In this document: one piece after another, positions 1-12,282 of the stretch
How positions within the stretch are numbered: position 1 is the first letter of the stretch
Layout of the letters: every line of letters starts with the position of its first letter
From: Hevea brasiliensis
Lineage: Eukaryota; Streptophyta; Magnoliopsida; Malpighiales; Euphorbiaceae
NCBI RefSeq assembly: GCF_030052815.1
Contig: NC_079501.1
Coordinates: forward strand, 81,473,979 to 81,537,978
Direction of reading: 5' to 3'
DNA length: 64,000 nt
Made by a program: the position numbers and the translations under genes
The notes under the pieces: generated by a model
The model's input: the letters and a program-made list of their open reading frames with translations, nothing else
The model's database searches: none
What the model was told of the DNA's origin: nothing

Positions 1-19
1 TCCCAGTATATTACTTGCC

Positions 20-245
20 TAATGTAGCTCTCCTGCTAAGTTCTCGTTGCTTGACTGGCATAGCTCTCCTGCCAGGGCCTTATAGCTCACCTAGCATAGC
101 TCTCCCGTCAAGGTCTCGTAGCTCACCCAGTGCAACTCTCCCTCCAAGGCCATAGCTCACCTAGTGTTGCCTTCCTACTAGGGCCTTATAGCTCGCCTAG
201 AGTTACTCTCCTTCTGTAGCTCATTACTCATTCAGTGTAGTTCTC
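20..245. repeat. Degenerate 36-bp tandem repeat array
   Basis: About six head-to-tail units of roughly 36 bp. Each carries a version of TAGCTCTCCTGCCAGGGCC followed by TTATAGCTCACCTAG. The clearest unit begins at 59. Units differ by scattered substitutions and small indels, and the array fades after about 245. It lies upstream of a second tandem array and a Tat-like LTR. It is probably part of the same retroelement's 3' non-coding region, since Tat-lineage elements are known to carry such arrays there. That assignment is inference. Confidence 0.6.
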
Positions 246-499
246 CTAGTGTGCATCCTAATTAATGTGCCACTAATACACTCCTTGTCTTATGAAACAC
301 CTAACTTCCCCCTTGTGTGCTTTAGCATGCCCAATTGGAAGCTCATTGCTAGGTAAACTTACAATACAACCTTTGGTAACTTGTGATGCCTTCCTCTTGG
401 GGGGTGATAATAAGCATATTTAGCCCAATTTTAAGCTTAAATGTTACCCAATTATTTGACTATGGTCAATGAAAGAATTCAAGCATTAACTTGGGCTTA

Positions 500-1235
500 A
501 AAAGACCCAAGTGTTACTCAACACTAGGTTGCACAGACATTTGTCTAAGTGAAAAAAACCTAAGTATTACTTGATAGTAGGTTACAAGGTCATTTGTCCA
601 AATGAAATTGCTCAATACTAAGTTACACAAACATTTGTACAAGTGAAAAAACTTAAATATTGCTCAACATTAGGTTACATGGACAATTGTCCAAATGAAA
701 AAACTTGTTTATGGACATTTGTTTAAATGAAAAAACCGAAGTATTGCTCGACATTAGGTTACACAAACATTGGTCCAAATGAAAAAACCTTAGCATTACT
801 TAACACTAGGTTACATGAACATTTGCTTAAATAAAAAAACCTAAATGTTGCTTTACACTAGGTTACACGGACATTTGTCCAAGTGAAGAAACCTAAGTGT
901 TACTCAACACTAGGTTACAAGGACATTTGTCCAAGTGAAAAAACCTAAGTGTTACTTAACAAAAGATTACACAGACATTTGTCCAAGTGAAAAAAGCTAA
1001 GTGTTGCTTGACACTAGGTTACTAGGTTACACAAATATTTGTCCAAATTAAAAAGCCTAAATGTTACGTGACACTAGGTTACATGGAAATTTGTCCAAAC
1101 GAAAAATGCCTAACTGTTGCTCGACATTAGATTACACGAACATTGATCTAAGTGAAAAAAAAAAAAAAAAAACCTTAGTGTTACTTAACGCTAAGTTACA
1201 TGGACATTTTCCCAAATGAAAAATCTAAGATGATA
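500..1235. repeat. Tandem array, ~14 copies of a ~53-bp unit
   Basis: Fourteen degenerate copies can be counted by the recurring core ACACTAGGTTACA, then GGACATTTGTCC, then AAGTGAAAAAACC. Spacing is mostly 52-56 bp. GGACA-TT-TGTCC is a short dyad with 5-bp arms in the best copies. An A-homopolymer run expands one copy near 1150. The array sits about 270 bp before a polypurine tract and LTR start. This matches the position of tandem repeats in the 3' untranslated region of Tat/Ogre-type Ty3/gypsy elements. The array itself is visible directly; its element assignment is inferred. Confidence 0.8.
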
Positions 1236-1487
1236 AAATGAATAAAGGTCCTCATCGCTACACTTATGGGAGGAGAACAATTAACGCAAAAGCCCTTGAA
1301 ATCCCAACTGCTACACTTAGAGCACTATGCTAACATGATTAAGTGCATGATCCCTAAGTAAAATCTCTCTTGAGACTTTTCATTCTAACAAATTAAAGGG
1401 TTCCATATGGCATCACCCTAACCGCTCATTAAAAAAAAAAAAAAAAGAGTTCAAAAGGCATGAGCTAAGCTTGAAGATTCAGATATT

Positions 1488-1501
1488 TTAGGGGGAATTA
1501 A
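1488..1501 (+). other. Polypurine tract before a Tat-like LTR
   Basis: TTTTAGGGGGAATTAA lies directly before a TG dinucleotide at 1502 that I take as the LTR start. A short G-rich purine run next to the 3' LTR is the usual plus-strand priming site of LTR retroelements. The assignment rests on position and on the LTR-like sequence that follows. Confidence 0.4.
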
Positions 1502-1920
1502 TGATACTATAGCTTCCAAAAATAGTACTGATGGGTGGGAACTGAGTAACCAACCGATAAGAGGATAATTGGACAAGTTTCGAGTTACCATACGTAGCTC
1601 GAACACTCACCTTAGTTGCTTATGTCAATCACTAAAATATAAGTATCCTGAAATGCTCATTGAGACCATAGTCCTATTATTCTCAAGGCTACTATACATC
1701 AAGGACTCGAGGTCCTATTATAATGCTAACTCCTTATACTAATAGGAGACCAGTCCAAAAGCCTATATAAAAGCCATTGGTTATGCATATTTAATATATT
1801 TATTCTCATTCATTCACAGTCAAGTTTTCATTACTGACTTAAGCATTGGAGAGGTTGCCCAAGCCAACCAACCTGGTGTTCTCTCTCTTGTCTTGCAGGT
1901 CCATATCCATAAGAAAAATC
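1502..1920 (+). mobile_element. LTR remnant of a Tat-like Ty3/gypsy element
   Basis: The sequence holds a TATA-like motif (CCTATATAAAAGCC near 1763). About 60-80 bp further on come ATTACTGACTTAAGCATTGG, GGTGTTCTCTC and CTTGCAGGT. The ACTGACTTAAGC...GGAGAGG...TTGCAGGT string is characteristic of the R/U5 end of Tat-lineage Ty3/gypsy LTRs in dicots. Both ends are uncertain: the left is set by a TG after a purine tract, and the right was not resolved. No coding domains of this element lie inside the window; it would extend to the left of position 1. It is read on the plus strand. Confidence 0.5.
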
Positions 1921-2699
1921 CACGAAAAATGTGAAATAGAATCAAACTAACCATTTCTCCAAGTTGTGTGATATTTCTAAGGTTTAAAGGAAGAATAAAG
2001 CTTGTGTTTAGCCCAATTGTATATAGATGTCTCTTAAAGCTAACACTAGATGAATTAATGCCAAAAAAAGATAAGAAGATTACCTTCGAAGCTACATTGA
2101 AGAGGTATTGAATGCTTAGGTTTAGGTTATTGAGTCCTAGATTTTTTATACAGAGAATTTAAAGAGTAGTGCCAATTGTTCTCTATCTTTAACTCCTTAA
2201 GTTTTTAAATTTAAGTGCTTAGAAAACATCTTTTATCATATGCCCTTATAGTTTTTATCTAAACTAATCATTTTCTCAAAGCTTAGCATGGGTATTTAAA
2301 GTCCTAAAGGTAAGTTAGACACATAATGCTATCTTACTTTGCTATTAGAATAAAAACAAATTTCTTAGTTTGCTACATCATTTTGTTACAAGAATAAAAA
2401 ATTTTCTCAATTCGCTATATTATTTTGCTATCTGCCCAAAATTGAAAAAAAAAAAAGAGGACAAAATAAGAGTTATTTTCTCAAAACTTGTGTTTGCAAT
2501 GTTTCAAAGGGCTTTTAAATGGTCTGAAATGAATAGAGACTATATAAGCACTTATGCTATAAACTTACACTCAATGAAGGCTTAATATTGCTCTTTACTC
2601 CTAGAAAACAATTAATTACTTTCATTCAAGTGCATTAAAGTGTAATTGAACTACATTGATAAATCTACTCATTCTCTTCTTTATAGAATCTGAATGTAT

Positions 2700-3410
2700 T
2701 AAGTGAGATTGAGTGAAAAACATCTTAAATGTTATTATGAGGATTAGTCAAGCACTGTAAAAGCTTTAAGTGAGTGAGTGATGGGATGACCCTTATAAGG
2801 GTTTGCAAGCACTTTGGGAAGTCTTATGGATGTAGAAGGCTTTGACTCTTGTCATTAAAAAGAGCAAATAGTGGAGTGAAGACTCAAAGTGATCTTTGAG
2901 AGAATGGATGTAGGCTTGTAAGCCAAACTATTATAAAAATCTCTTATGTTCAATTCTCTAAGCCCTAATCTCTTTACTTTTGCAATGTATTGAGCTATCC
3001 TGTGATTATTGAACATCTTGAGATATCTATTGAGTTAATTGATATATGCTTATGTGTTGAGTTGATTAAATTAAGAGATTGAAGATTAATTGCCTTAAGT
3101 AGCCTTAGGTAGCTGTAAAATTTGATTTATGCATATTTGATGTCTATATTGTGAGTTGCCTTATATTGATTACATGTTAGAATCTAAATTAGGCACATTT
3201 GGCATGTAAATTGAAATAACTGAGAAAATATATTATGTTGAGTTGCCATAGTGTGTTAAGCTTCAAATTTGATCATAGATGAAGTGTATCATTGCATAGC
3301 ATTACACTTCACTTAGGAATTTAGGATCACCTAGTTGAACTTAGCCTTAAATTTTTAAAACTTAAAGTAAGGACAAAAAAATTGACAAAGTCCAATTCAC
3401 CACCCCCTCT
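2700..3410 (+). mobile_element. Possible Ty1/copia LTR and leader remnant
   Basis: Two short strings suggest a copia (Sirevirus-like) LTR end. One is GTGATC...GAATGGATGTAGGCTTGTAAGCC...TATAAAAATCTC...GTTCAATTCTC near 2885-2960. The other is CCAATTCACCACCCCCTC near 3390, a phrase common just before or at the primer-binding leader of these elements. No paired LTR, primer site or coding domain was found. The tentative call is family resemblance only. Confidence 0.3.
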
Positions 3411-3429
3411 TTGACTACTTTTAAAACTA

Positions 3430-4560
3430 TAACATTAGACTAGTTGATGTTTTCATATTACAAAACCTTAAAAGGAAAACGTTTACGTATTACAAAACCT
3501 AACTTGGTAAAACAAATAACGAAAACTGAAAATAATACTTGCAACCACAAGTAAGGTATCCTTGAGAATCATAATGGAACCAGTAATAGTGCTAGCTAGT
3601 CACCAGATCAACACTTGACCTAATTAGGACATTTATCCTTGTCACAAATAGTATGCAACTTTAATTCCTTAAGCTTTTTCTTTGATATGGATGTACATTC
3701 ACTACCAAGGATTGTTTCTTTCTTCCACTTGGGCTTTAGGTGGGGTTTTGTCTTGATGCCCACTTCAACAAAGTAAGTCATCAAAGGGAATTAAGATTTT
3801 GCAAGCTCAATTAATAATGAGAAAAATGAGATTTCATGGATGTGGGGTTTTAGGCAATACTAACAAAGGACGAAAGGCAGTAGGGTGGATCAATTTTTTT
3901 ATGGTGAAAGTTAGAGGGGACGGAGAGAGAGAGAGAGAGAGTTATCAATCTTGGTGAAGGGAGAGATCAATTGGGTGGGTGGGTTTTTATGAATATGACA
4001 ATTGAGATTAAGTTTGAGCACTATTTGGTTATAATTAAAAAATCAAACCGAACCATTATAATTTGATTTTTCAGTTTATTTTTTAGTTTAAATAGTTTTG
4101 TTTGGTTTGTTTTCTTATGAAGTTCGATAATTTTTGATATATTACAGTTATTCATTAAAAAAAAACATTATAACCACATTGAATAAAGTTTGGTTAGGCA
4201 TGGTAATGTGATTGCCCTTTTTTTTTTAAGAGACTACTATTCTAAAATAGATAGAGAATCAAAAGAGGACAAAACAATATACTACACCAAAGACCACGAT
4301 CTTTAACCTAAAATCCATAACCCCTTTCTCTCATTCTTTGTTTCTCATCTATTTTCTTCCCATTAGCATTCATGGTTCATTCAAGAATCACAACTTCCCT
4401 CTCCTTACCTCTAGCCACTATCGATTCTTCTTATCTCTCTAGCTCTCATGTTTCTTATTGCCCATTAGTTCATAACCACAACATAGTAGCCCACAACAGC
4501 AAACAACCTTTTTCTTATTATATTCCTTCATCAACTTATCCATAATCACTTAGCAAATTA
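3430..4560. other. AT-rich intergenic stretch, no gene seen
   Basis: No open frame with recognisable domains. It contains a (GA)9 microsatellite at 3923-3941 and a stretch rich in AAACCGAACC/TTTGGTTTG words near 4040-4130, a composition often seen in short non-autonomous transposons. No terminal inverted repeats or target duplications could be defined. Confidence 0.5.
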
Positions 4561-5575
4561 CTTGCGATTCACCTCCAATTTACAATTCCTCATTGCCCAT
4601 CATCTTCCCATGACTGAGTATTTTTTTGTAATGTACTTTTTTATCTTACTTTTCTCTCTTTGACTCTTTCTCTCTATACATAGAGATTCCAAATTGACAA
4701 TACCATAAAAAATAATTATTAACTAGAGATTAATAATGCATTGAGAAAAAACCAACACACTAGCCAACAAGGAGGAAAAAGATGGAAATTTAGAAAATTG
4801 ATTCAAAATCTAATTCATAAAATTAGAGATTATATCTCCCAACATGAAGAGAACAATGAAGCTTAATTTAAAATGATTTTTTTTTGTTATATCCTTGTTT
4901 GTGTACTAGTGCATCTAGTGGCATATATACATAACTTATGTATATAAATAAAATTTAGAATAAATCACTTACACAATACAATATGACAAACAAAAGTAAT
5001 CAAGATTTATATAAATAAAAAAAATACATTTGGATATAAATAAAACTTGGCATAAATCACTAATTATACAATGTGACAATTTAAGCAATTGAGTAAGGAA
5101 AGAGAAGTAATTGAATTGGGAAAATTTATACAAAAGAAAAAAAACTCTAACATGATGAAGGCGGTTTAAACAATTAAGTAAGAAAAATTTATAAAAACAC
5201 AACCTTTAAGCAAAATTATTTTTAAAAGTCAATGGGGATAGGTACCCCATGGCAATTTCCCCAATGCTAAATCCACCATCGAGTGTAATTGATTTTTATA
5301 TGTGTGTGTCTATATTGGGGTGCAACCAAGAACCAAAAAAAGTTTAGTTTTGCTTATATTTGTGGATGAAATTAAGGAATTGGTTCAAACCTAACTCATA
5401 TTGGCATAACTGAATCAAACCTTATCAAACAGAATTGGTTGATTTAGTTTTATCATATTCATAACCTCAATTCATTTTGTTTCACATATTTTAAAATTTT
5501 GATTAGTTTTGCTTGGTTTGGAATCAAATTGATTGTTTGCACACTCTTAATTGAAAACAAATCATTTTTGTAAAA
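4560..5575. repeat. Tandem duplication, copy 1 (~1.0 kb)
   Basis: This stretch is clearly related to 5576-8530 once the solo LTR at 5744-7897 is removed. Shared landmarks, in order: CCTCCAATT...CACATC/TACAAT with CCCATCATC/GCCATCATC; ACAATACC/CAATGTC with ATAATTATT/ACAATTATT; AAGAGAACAATGAAGC/GAAGATAACAATGAACC; GGTGCAACCAAGAACC/GGTGCAGCCAAGAACT; and ATGAAATTAAGGAATTGG/ATGAAATTAAGTAATTGA. Identity looks moderate, so the duplication is old. No coding content was seen. The long reverse-strand frame near 4969-5202 is AT-rich and has no domain features. Confidence 0.65.
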
Positions 5576-8530
5576 AAAAATGGAGAAAAACAATAGAGGT
5601 GGATCATGAATATGCTAGGAAAAAAAAAAGTTGGCATCGTGAACATACCTCCAATTCACATCCAACTGCCATTCACCATTGGCCATCATCCTCCCATGAA
5701 CATGTACATTTTTACTTTTGTAATGGGTTTTTAATTTTCTTTTTGTAACAACCCAAATTAGGATCGTTATTGACACTAGAGCACTAGGAGGCATAAGGCC
5801 ATTAAAACCTGTAGCAAGCCTTACTTTGACTTTTCCTTTACTTTTTTATATTTTATCTTTATAAACATTTATGTGGAACCCATTGCCATGCTATTCATGA
5901 AAAGATCACTTCATTTATCACTTCCTAATTCACTATAGATTCAACTTTCATTTAATGGAGTTCATCTCATTAGGCTTAGGTAGGACTTTCCATCACAATC
6001 ATTCACATGTTTTTTTTTTTTAAGCTAGAATCTGTGTAAAGGGTTTTTCCATTTTCTTATTCTTTCATGACTACTTTGAAAACTATATATTATCTCATAA
6101 AATCACAAATCCTTTTAATACACTCTTATTACAAAATATCAAGTAGCAGGCATAGTATTAAAATGACCAAAATTATACGTCACAAAATAGCTCCACAAAA
6201 TTGTATAAAATACACAAAGTTGACTACATCAAACTTTTGAGCTTATTTATCAAAAATTTGCTAATTACTATCCTTATTCATGTCTTTAAAGGGGATTAAC
6301 ATAACAAGGGGGTGAGTATATAAACTCAGTGAGTAGAGAATTACATGGGGAAGGATAACATATTATTAAAACATAATTCAAGCATATGAATACATCATTC
6401 TCATGAATGGTTCCACAACACAAACAATTGACAACAAGGTAGCTATATCATAAACATTCCCTTTTCCTTTCAATTTCATATAATATCATTTGTCCAATGT
6501 GCTCGACCCATAATGGTAGTTCCTCAGGACTTTCTCTTATCATATTATATCAAACAATGGGCTGGAGACACAAAATTGCCTTACCCAAACACCCTAGAGT
6601 TGGAGACACAGAATTGCCTTACTCGGACATCCCTTTCCTTACTTTCATATGTGAGCTCATAATGAATGCATGTCTTTTCATTTACTTTCTTTCCTTTCCT
6701 ATTAGGAACCATTAGGTCATCCATAGCTACCAACACAACACAAATAAATATAATGCAATATTTTTGTGAGTTAAACACTTGCATAATTATATATGCAAAT
6801 CCTATATGCAATATATCTAATTAAAATAGGTAAATGGTGCATGAATGCATGTGTAAAGTAAAACAAGATTTAGGAAAGCATTTTATAGTTTCTACTCACC
6901 ATGATCATAGTCCCTTTAACTTGACACTTACTTTTAATTAGTTGGGTTCCTTTTAACTTTAGTCCTTGCAATTTCTAACCCTAATCAACAAGAAGAGTGT
7001 ATAAAAAAAGTATATTTAATTGTTAGTTTCATTAGAGTTTAATTATACTATATATATTTGGGAGACAATAACACTTTTGGCAGTCGAATATAGGACCTTC
7101 GGCTCCCGAAGCTGTAAGTACGTATTACCTACTATTTATGTTATTGTTTATCTAGTTTGGCTGCTGAAGCTTAATGTTTCAACTATTGAACCTGCATTTT
7201 TCATAATGTCTATTTTAGGTTTATGCCTTTATTTCACTTATCCAATCATCCCAATACTGATATCCAAGATTATTTTCACTATTTCTTCACTCATATGAGT
7301 TTCTCTGTTAATATTATTCACTTTTTATTATTTTGATCATTTAATCCTTTTCCCAAATAGTTAACCTATTTAAACCCTACTCATCAAACATTACTTTAAA
7401 ATAACCTTACTTATCTTACTATTCTAATCTCTTATTTAAAAGAACAAAAACACAGAGAGTACTTACTTATTAGTTTCCTAGGATTTCCCTTTTTCTTCCT
7501 TCTCTCCCTTAACTTTAGATTCTCTTTCTTGTTCTTTCCAATATTCCTAAAACTAAGGTGTATTTAAGTTTCTTTAGTTTTACAAGGGTTTAGAGAAAGA
7601 GTGATGGAGAGGAAAAGGAAGGAAAGAGGATGGGAAGGTTTCTAAAGTTGTAAGCGAAAGTGGGTTGTAGGAAAATATCAAAGGTTCCTTCCTTTTTATA
7701 TTTTTGCCCTTTCATATTCGACAACCAAAGGTATCTTTTCACCGAATATTTTAGAATTCCTTTTACTATTTTATTTTGCATTTTAGTTACACTTTTATCT
7801 TATTATTAGTTATACTAGGGTTCTACTTAGCCAATTCCAGGGGACATTCCCTTCCCTTAAAGTATATTCTGACATTTTACTAGTGGAGGGTATTACAATT
7901 TTTCTTTCTTACTTTTCATTTTTTTTTTTTTGTACTCTCTTTATATATAAAGATTTCAATTTGCCAATGTCATGAAATACAATTATTGACTAGAAAATAA
8001 TAATAAATCAAGAACAAATAAACCACCGTTCCCTGTACAAGAAAAATGAGGAAATTAACAAATTATTCAAACCCAACTCAAAAATTTAAAGATTTTATTG
8101 CCCAAAATGGAAGATAACAATGAACCTTAATTGGATTTTTTTTTTTTTTTTTGGGAACTGATGCACTTAGGAATTGAATTTTGTTTTGTTTGAGTTTTGT
8201 ACGTGTGTATTCATTTTAAGGTGCAGCCAAGAACTAAAAAATTTTAATTTAGCCAAGAAATAAAATATTTTATTTTATTTTACTTTATGTTTGTGTATGA
8301 AATTAAGTAATTGATTCACAATCCAACTCAAACTGACATTACTAAATTAAGCCAAATTGAACTGATTTTAGTTAGATTCAATTTGATTATGTCCATAACT
8401 TCAATTCAATTCAATTCATACATTTAATTTTGAAACTTCAATGATTTTGACTTAGTTTGATTCAAAATCAAATTGATTATTTACCCATCTTTAATTGAAA
8501 TCAAAACGTTGTTACAAAAAAAAAAAATTA
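5576..8530. repeat. Tandem duplication, copy 2, split by a solo LTR
   Basis: This is the second copy of the unit at 4560-5575. Its left part is 5576-5743 and its right part 7898-8530. Joining these restores colinearity with copy 1. The LTR between them is absent from copy 1, so it inserted after the duplication. The sequence ends in an A-rich run before unrelated AT-rich DNA. Confidence 0.65.
5744..7897 (-). mobile_element. Solo LTR of a Ty3/gypsy element, 2,154 bp
   Basis: On the plus strand the insert begins TGTAACAACCC and ends GAGGGTATTACA, an inverted TG...CA pair typical of gypsy LTRs. It interrupts one copy of a local duplication, and the intact copy marks the empty site. Flanking pentamers are CTTTT and ATTTT, a target duplication with one mismatch. 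The orientation is inferred as minus. Read that way the LTR opens TGTAATACCCTCCACTAG and contains ACTCACTGAGTTTATATACTC, a phrase common in plant chromovirus LTRs. There is no internal region, so this is what LTR-LTR recombination leaves. Open frames inside (for example 7020-7298) have no domains and are not called. Confidence 0.75.
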
Positions 8531-8660
8531 TTGAGTGGAACTCGAATAATTAGGCGGAAAAAAACAAAGGTCTGAGATTGTGAAAGCAATATATACAGTA
8601 ACATAGGGGAGAGGTGGGAGGAAAAAAAGAAATTATATAATATTTCAACGATTTTATGTA

Positions 8661-8732
8661 AGATAGCTTATATGAAATGATAAATTAATAATAAATAGAT
8701 AGCTTATATGAAATGATAAATTAATAATAAAT
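8661..8732. repeat. Two exact tandem copies of a 36-bp unit
   Basis: The unit starts AGATAGCTTATATGAAATGA. The copies at 8661-8696 and 8697-8732 are identical. It is a simple recent slippage-type duplication with no coding content. Confidence 0.9.
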
Positions 8733-9098
8733 AAATACAAATATATACATAGATCAGTATATACCCCAAAATATTATAACAACTTATCAAATAATTTTTT
8801 AACTGAAAATTAAATTTATTTATATATTAAATAAATAATTAGCTTGCTATTCCATATATCATGTTAACATAGAATCACGGTATAGTATACAATTACTCAT
8901 GGAGAAGATAACGATGTCTAAAGAGATAATGGTATTTAATGCGAGATGCCTTAGGATTTAAAGATATTATGGGCAAAAAAGAACTCTTTCATTTAATTCT
9001 TATTTTATTGGTTGATTATGAAATATTTAAAAAAAATAAACGGAAGGATTTGTATACATATGACATCAAATTTCAAGAACATATTAATTCATATTTTT

Positions 9099-9215
9099 TA
9101 AATACAACAACTTAATCATGTAGTAAAATTACAATGTTATATCTTGCATTTTCAATTCACCAGCCTAGATTGTACAACAACTAGAGATATGAATGAAAGG
9201 AAAGCAGACATAATA
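9099..9215 (+). repeat. Direct repeat, left copy (~115 bp)
   Basis: It shares AATACAACAACTTAATCAT, ACAATGTTATATCTTGCATT and GAAAGGAAAGCAG with the right copy at 10155-10260, with few differences. The two copies bracket about 940 bp of AT-rich DNA. They could be short terminal repeats of a TRIM-like element or a dispersed duplication. No primer site or purine tract was recognised. Confidence 0.6.
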
Positions 9216-10154
9216 TTTTTCCCAACTGAAACAGACATAATTTTATTTTAGACATTAAACCCTTGCATTTATTGGTCATTTTATAGTTTTGAATAATTAA
9301 ACTAAATCTTTCAAAATAAAAAAAAAAATTATCCAACACTCAAATTTTATCTTCAAATTTTAATAGGTTACAATTTAGTCTTTAAAGTTTAGTAAAATTT
9401 ATAACTTAATTCTTATATTTTAAAAATCCAATAATTTAGTTTTTGAAATTTGTCAAAACTTATAACTCAATCAGTTCATTCAATTTTCCGTTTAATTGAC
9501 CGTTAATCATATAAAAAATAATTAAAATGTCCCTAATTTCATATATTTTCTAAGAAAGTGAAATGGGAAGCCACAAATTTCTTTGCCCTTTTAATATTTT
9601 CACAAACTGTGGTCGAGTCAGAACACACTATGGGACACTAGTCATCTCCAAATGAACTCATAGTAGCTAGAAACGCGAAAATGGGAGCTCCAGAGAGAGA
9701 TCTTGCAGATCGAGTCATGACCCGTAAATCAAACTCGACCAGATATTTGTTTTTTTGGCACAAAGTTTTTTATTTTATTTTAAGAAATTAAAATTTCACT
9801 AATTAAAATGTAAAAAACATGTATTAGACAATTTAAGAAAATTTTCAAAACAATTCTGATAAATTCTTGATAGAAAAAAGAATTAATTTTGGAAAGAATA
9901 ACATATTTATTATACTATTTAAATATAAAATTTAAATTAAGGAATTAAATTAATTGAATTTAAAAATATTAAAACTAAATTATAGATTTTGCAGATTAAA
10001 TTATAATTTATCAAAATCTAATTTAAATATCCAATTTTTTATTTTTCATTTTGAAAATTTTGATTTAATTATTCACTATTACAAAGTTCGAATAAAAATA
10101 ACAATAAATGCAAAGATTTGAATTTTTCCAAGCAATTGGCCCTTTTTTCCTAAA

Positions 10155-10260
10155 ATACAACAACTTAATCATTAAGTAAAATTGCAATGTTATATCTTGC
10201 ATTTTCAATCCACCAGCCTAGATACTTGAGATATATATGAAAGGAAAGCAGGCATAATTT
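10155..10260 (+). repeat. Direct repeat, right copy (~105 bp)
   Basis: Right-hand partner of the repeat at 9099-9215, in the same orientation. It shares AATACAACAACTTAATCAT, the CAATGTTATATCTTGCATT block, CCAGCCTAGAT and ATGAAAGGAAAGCAG. It lacks the TTGTACAACAACTA insert present in the left copy. Confidence 0.6.
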
Positions 10261-11205
10261 ATATATTACACATACACAAATATTAATGTGACCCATTATA
10301 TTAATGATTGCATAATTAAACACTTATTTTATATTATATAATGTATTTAATTAGTAAAATTTTTCCTCTTTAAAAATGTTTAATATAAAAATATTAAAAT
10401 AATAGTTGAAAAGAAAACATCCATCCAAAAACTCTTACGTGAAGCCTATTGAATTTAGGATATGGATAAAATAGGATAAAAACCTTATTTCTTATTTTTT
10501 ATTTTTAATTAATTTTTTAATGTACATGGCACATTATTTATATTTGCATGTATTTGTAATTTAATTTTTTATATAATTTTCTATTAATTATTTATATATA
10601 ATATTACTATAGTATATCGATTTTCAAGATAATCAATTAATTTTAGTCATTTATTATGATAATATTAAATTATAATATTTTAAAATTAAATAAGACAGTA
10701 AAATTAATAAGATTTATCATTTTAGTCAATTAAAATATTATAAATAATTTTAATAAAATATATATTATAAATAAAATACTATAAATATATGGTGTGGAAA
10801 TACTAATATTTGATTTTACAAATTAAAATTTATTATTTAATAAAATTTGTACATAACTTATCTTTTAAAATTATTTTTAATAAAAGTTATTATTAGTCCA
10901 TTTAGAGTAGAGATTGTAAGGTTAAAAAAAAGTGTTTTATTGCTTTGCTTTATCTTAATGCTATAAGAATTTTAGATCTAATAATTTTTTATTCTTATTT
11001 TACTTAAAATTAGGAATGATGACGAGTCAGGTATTTTTGAGTAGCCGACCCAACTAAGAGAAATTATTAGGCGCACCCGATATACATGCACCATCTCTCA
11101 CAATCATGTGCACCCACTTTCTATATTATAAAGATGGCCCACTTTTCTATAAATAGTGCTCACAGCGTATATAATAATTAGTCCCCAACTAAACCCTAAC
11201 ATGAT

Positions 11206-11575
11206 AAGTTCAGGTAATATATAATTATATTTGAGAAATAATACTCGGAGCAGGTTCAGATTTCATATTTTGAGTACTCATTTTTTGAATACATTTAAAT
11301 ATATGAATAATCAATTAAATATATATTTGTATAGTAATATTTATAAGTAAATAAAATTTAAATATTTATTAAATTATTAAATTTTAAAAATATAAACTAC
11401 TAATAAAAAAATATATTTTATATAGATTATTAATTAAAATATATAAAGCTAAATGGATTCGATTTATTCGGATAATAATAATTTGGGTTTGAATGAATTT
11501 AAGTATCGAGAATAATAATTGTATTTGAATTCGAGTAGAATAATTTTTGTAGGCATCTTACCTGTTGTACTCTAC
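11206..11575 (+). mobile_element. Decayed MITE, GGCAA-terminal family
   Basis: The body matches the copy at 40047-40576 and, inverted, the copy at 15337-15860. Shared blocks are GAAAAATAATACTC.../GGTTCA...CAGATTT, AGTAATAATAATCGAATTTG-like and GAATGAATTTA. The right end reads CATCTTACCTGTTGTACTCTAC, a degraded form of the family terminus. The left terminus is not preserved and the true element may start nearer 11010. Non-coding. Confidence 0.5.
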
Positions 11576-12282
11576 TTAAAATATATTAATTTTCAATATA
11601 ATCAATTAAATTTAGTCATTCATTATTAGATAAAAATAAATTTTTTATCTATTTTATTTTTTTTTTAATTTTATATATATTATAAATTAATAAAAAGTTA
11701 CAAGATATCTATAATTAAGTCTTGTGATATAACTCATTTTAATTGAGATTTAAACTCGAGACTTCGTAATTTGAGGCATGAGTTTAATATAACTGAATTA
11801 TTAAAACTTACTGCTATCCTGATAAAAAATAAAAAATAAAAAAAAAATCCTTAATCAAGTCTTAGTGCAATGCTAAACTAACCAAAATTAAGTTTTATTA
11901 ACAGAGTATACACATGCAGACAAAGTGATTATCTTAGAAACAAAGGTATCAGATCACTGAATAAGTTTTATAATTAGAAAGATTTCAAGTTTGAAAGTGA
12001 TAAGGAGAGAGAATGGTGCAAAGATTTCTCATGCGCATGACTTCTGGGTGCGGAAACATGGCACAACACTACATATATTATATCAAATATTAAGCCAAAG
12101 AAGCAATCAACATACATGACGTAGTCTGTGAGACTTCTTAAATTATATCAAGAATAATTTATATATATATTAATGTTCTTTAACAATATATAAAATGAAA
12201 AGAAAAGATTGTGTCTCATTCATCTATTTGATTAGAATTTTCATATTTTTGTATGGCTATGAAAAAGATATATCATTACAAC

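Larger units (their letters stand above)
8533..11205. other. AT-rich intergenic DNA with short duplications
   Basis: No coding frame is supported. Two local structures stand out. A perfect 36-bp tandem duplication lies at 8661-8696 and 8697-8732. A pair of ~110-bp direct repeats lies about 1 kb apart (9099-9215 and 10155-10260). The rest is low-complexity A/T runs. Confidence 0.6.

Noticed and set aside
2370..2585. 71-codon plus-strand frame
   Set aside because: Lysine/phenylalanine-rich product of AT-rich DNA with an internal A-run, and no domain or conserved neighbour.
7020..7298. 92-codon hydrophobic frame that looks membrane-spanning
   Set aside because: It lies entirely inside the solo LTR, and hydrophobicity follows from T-rich codons.
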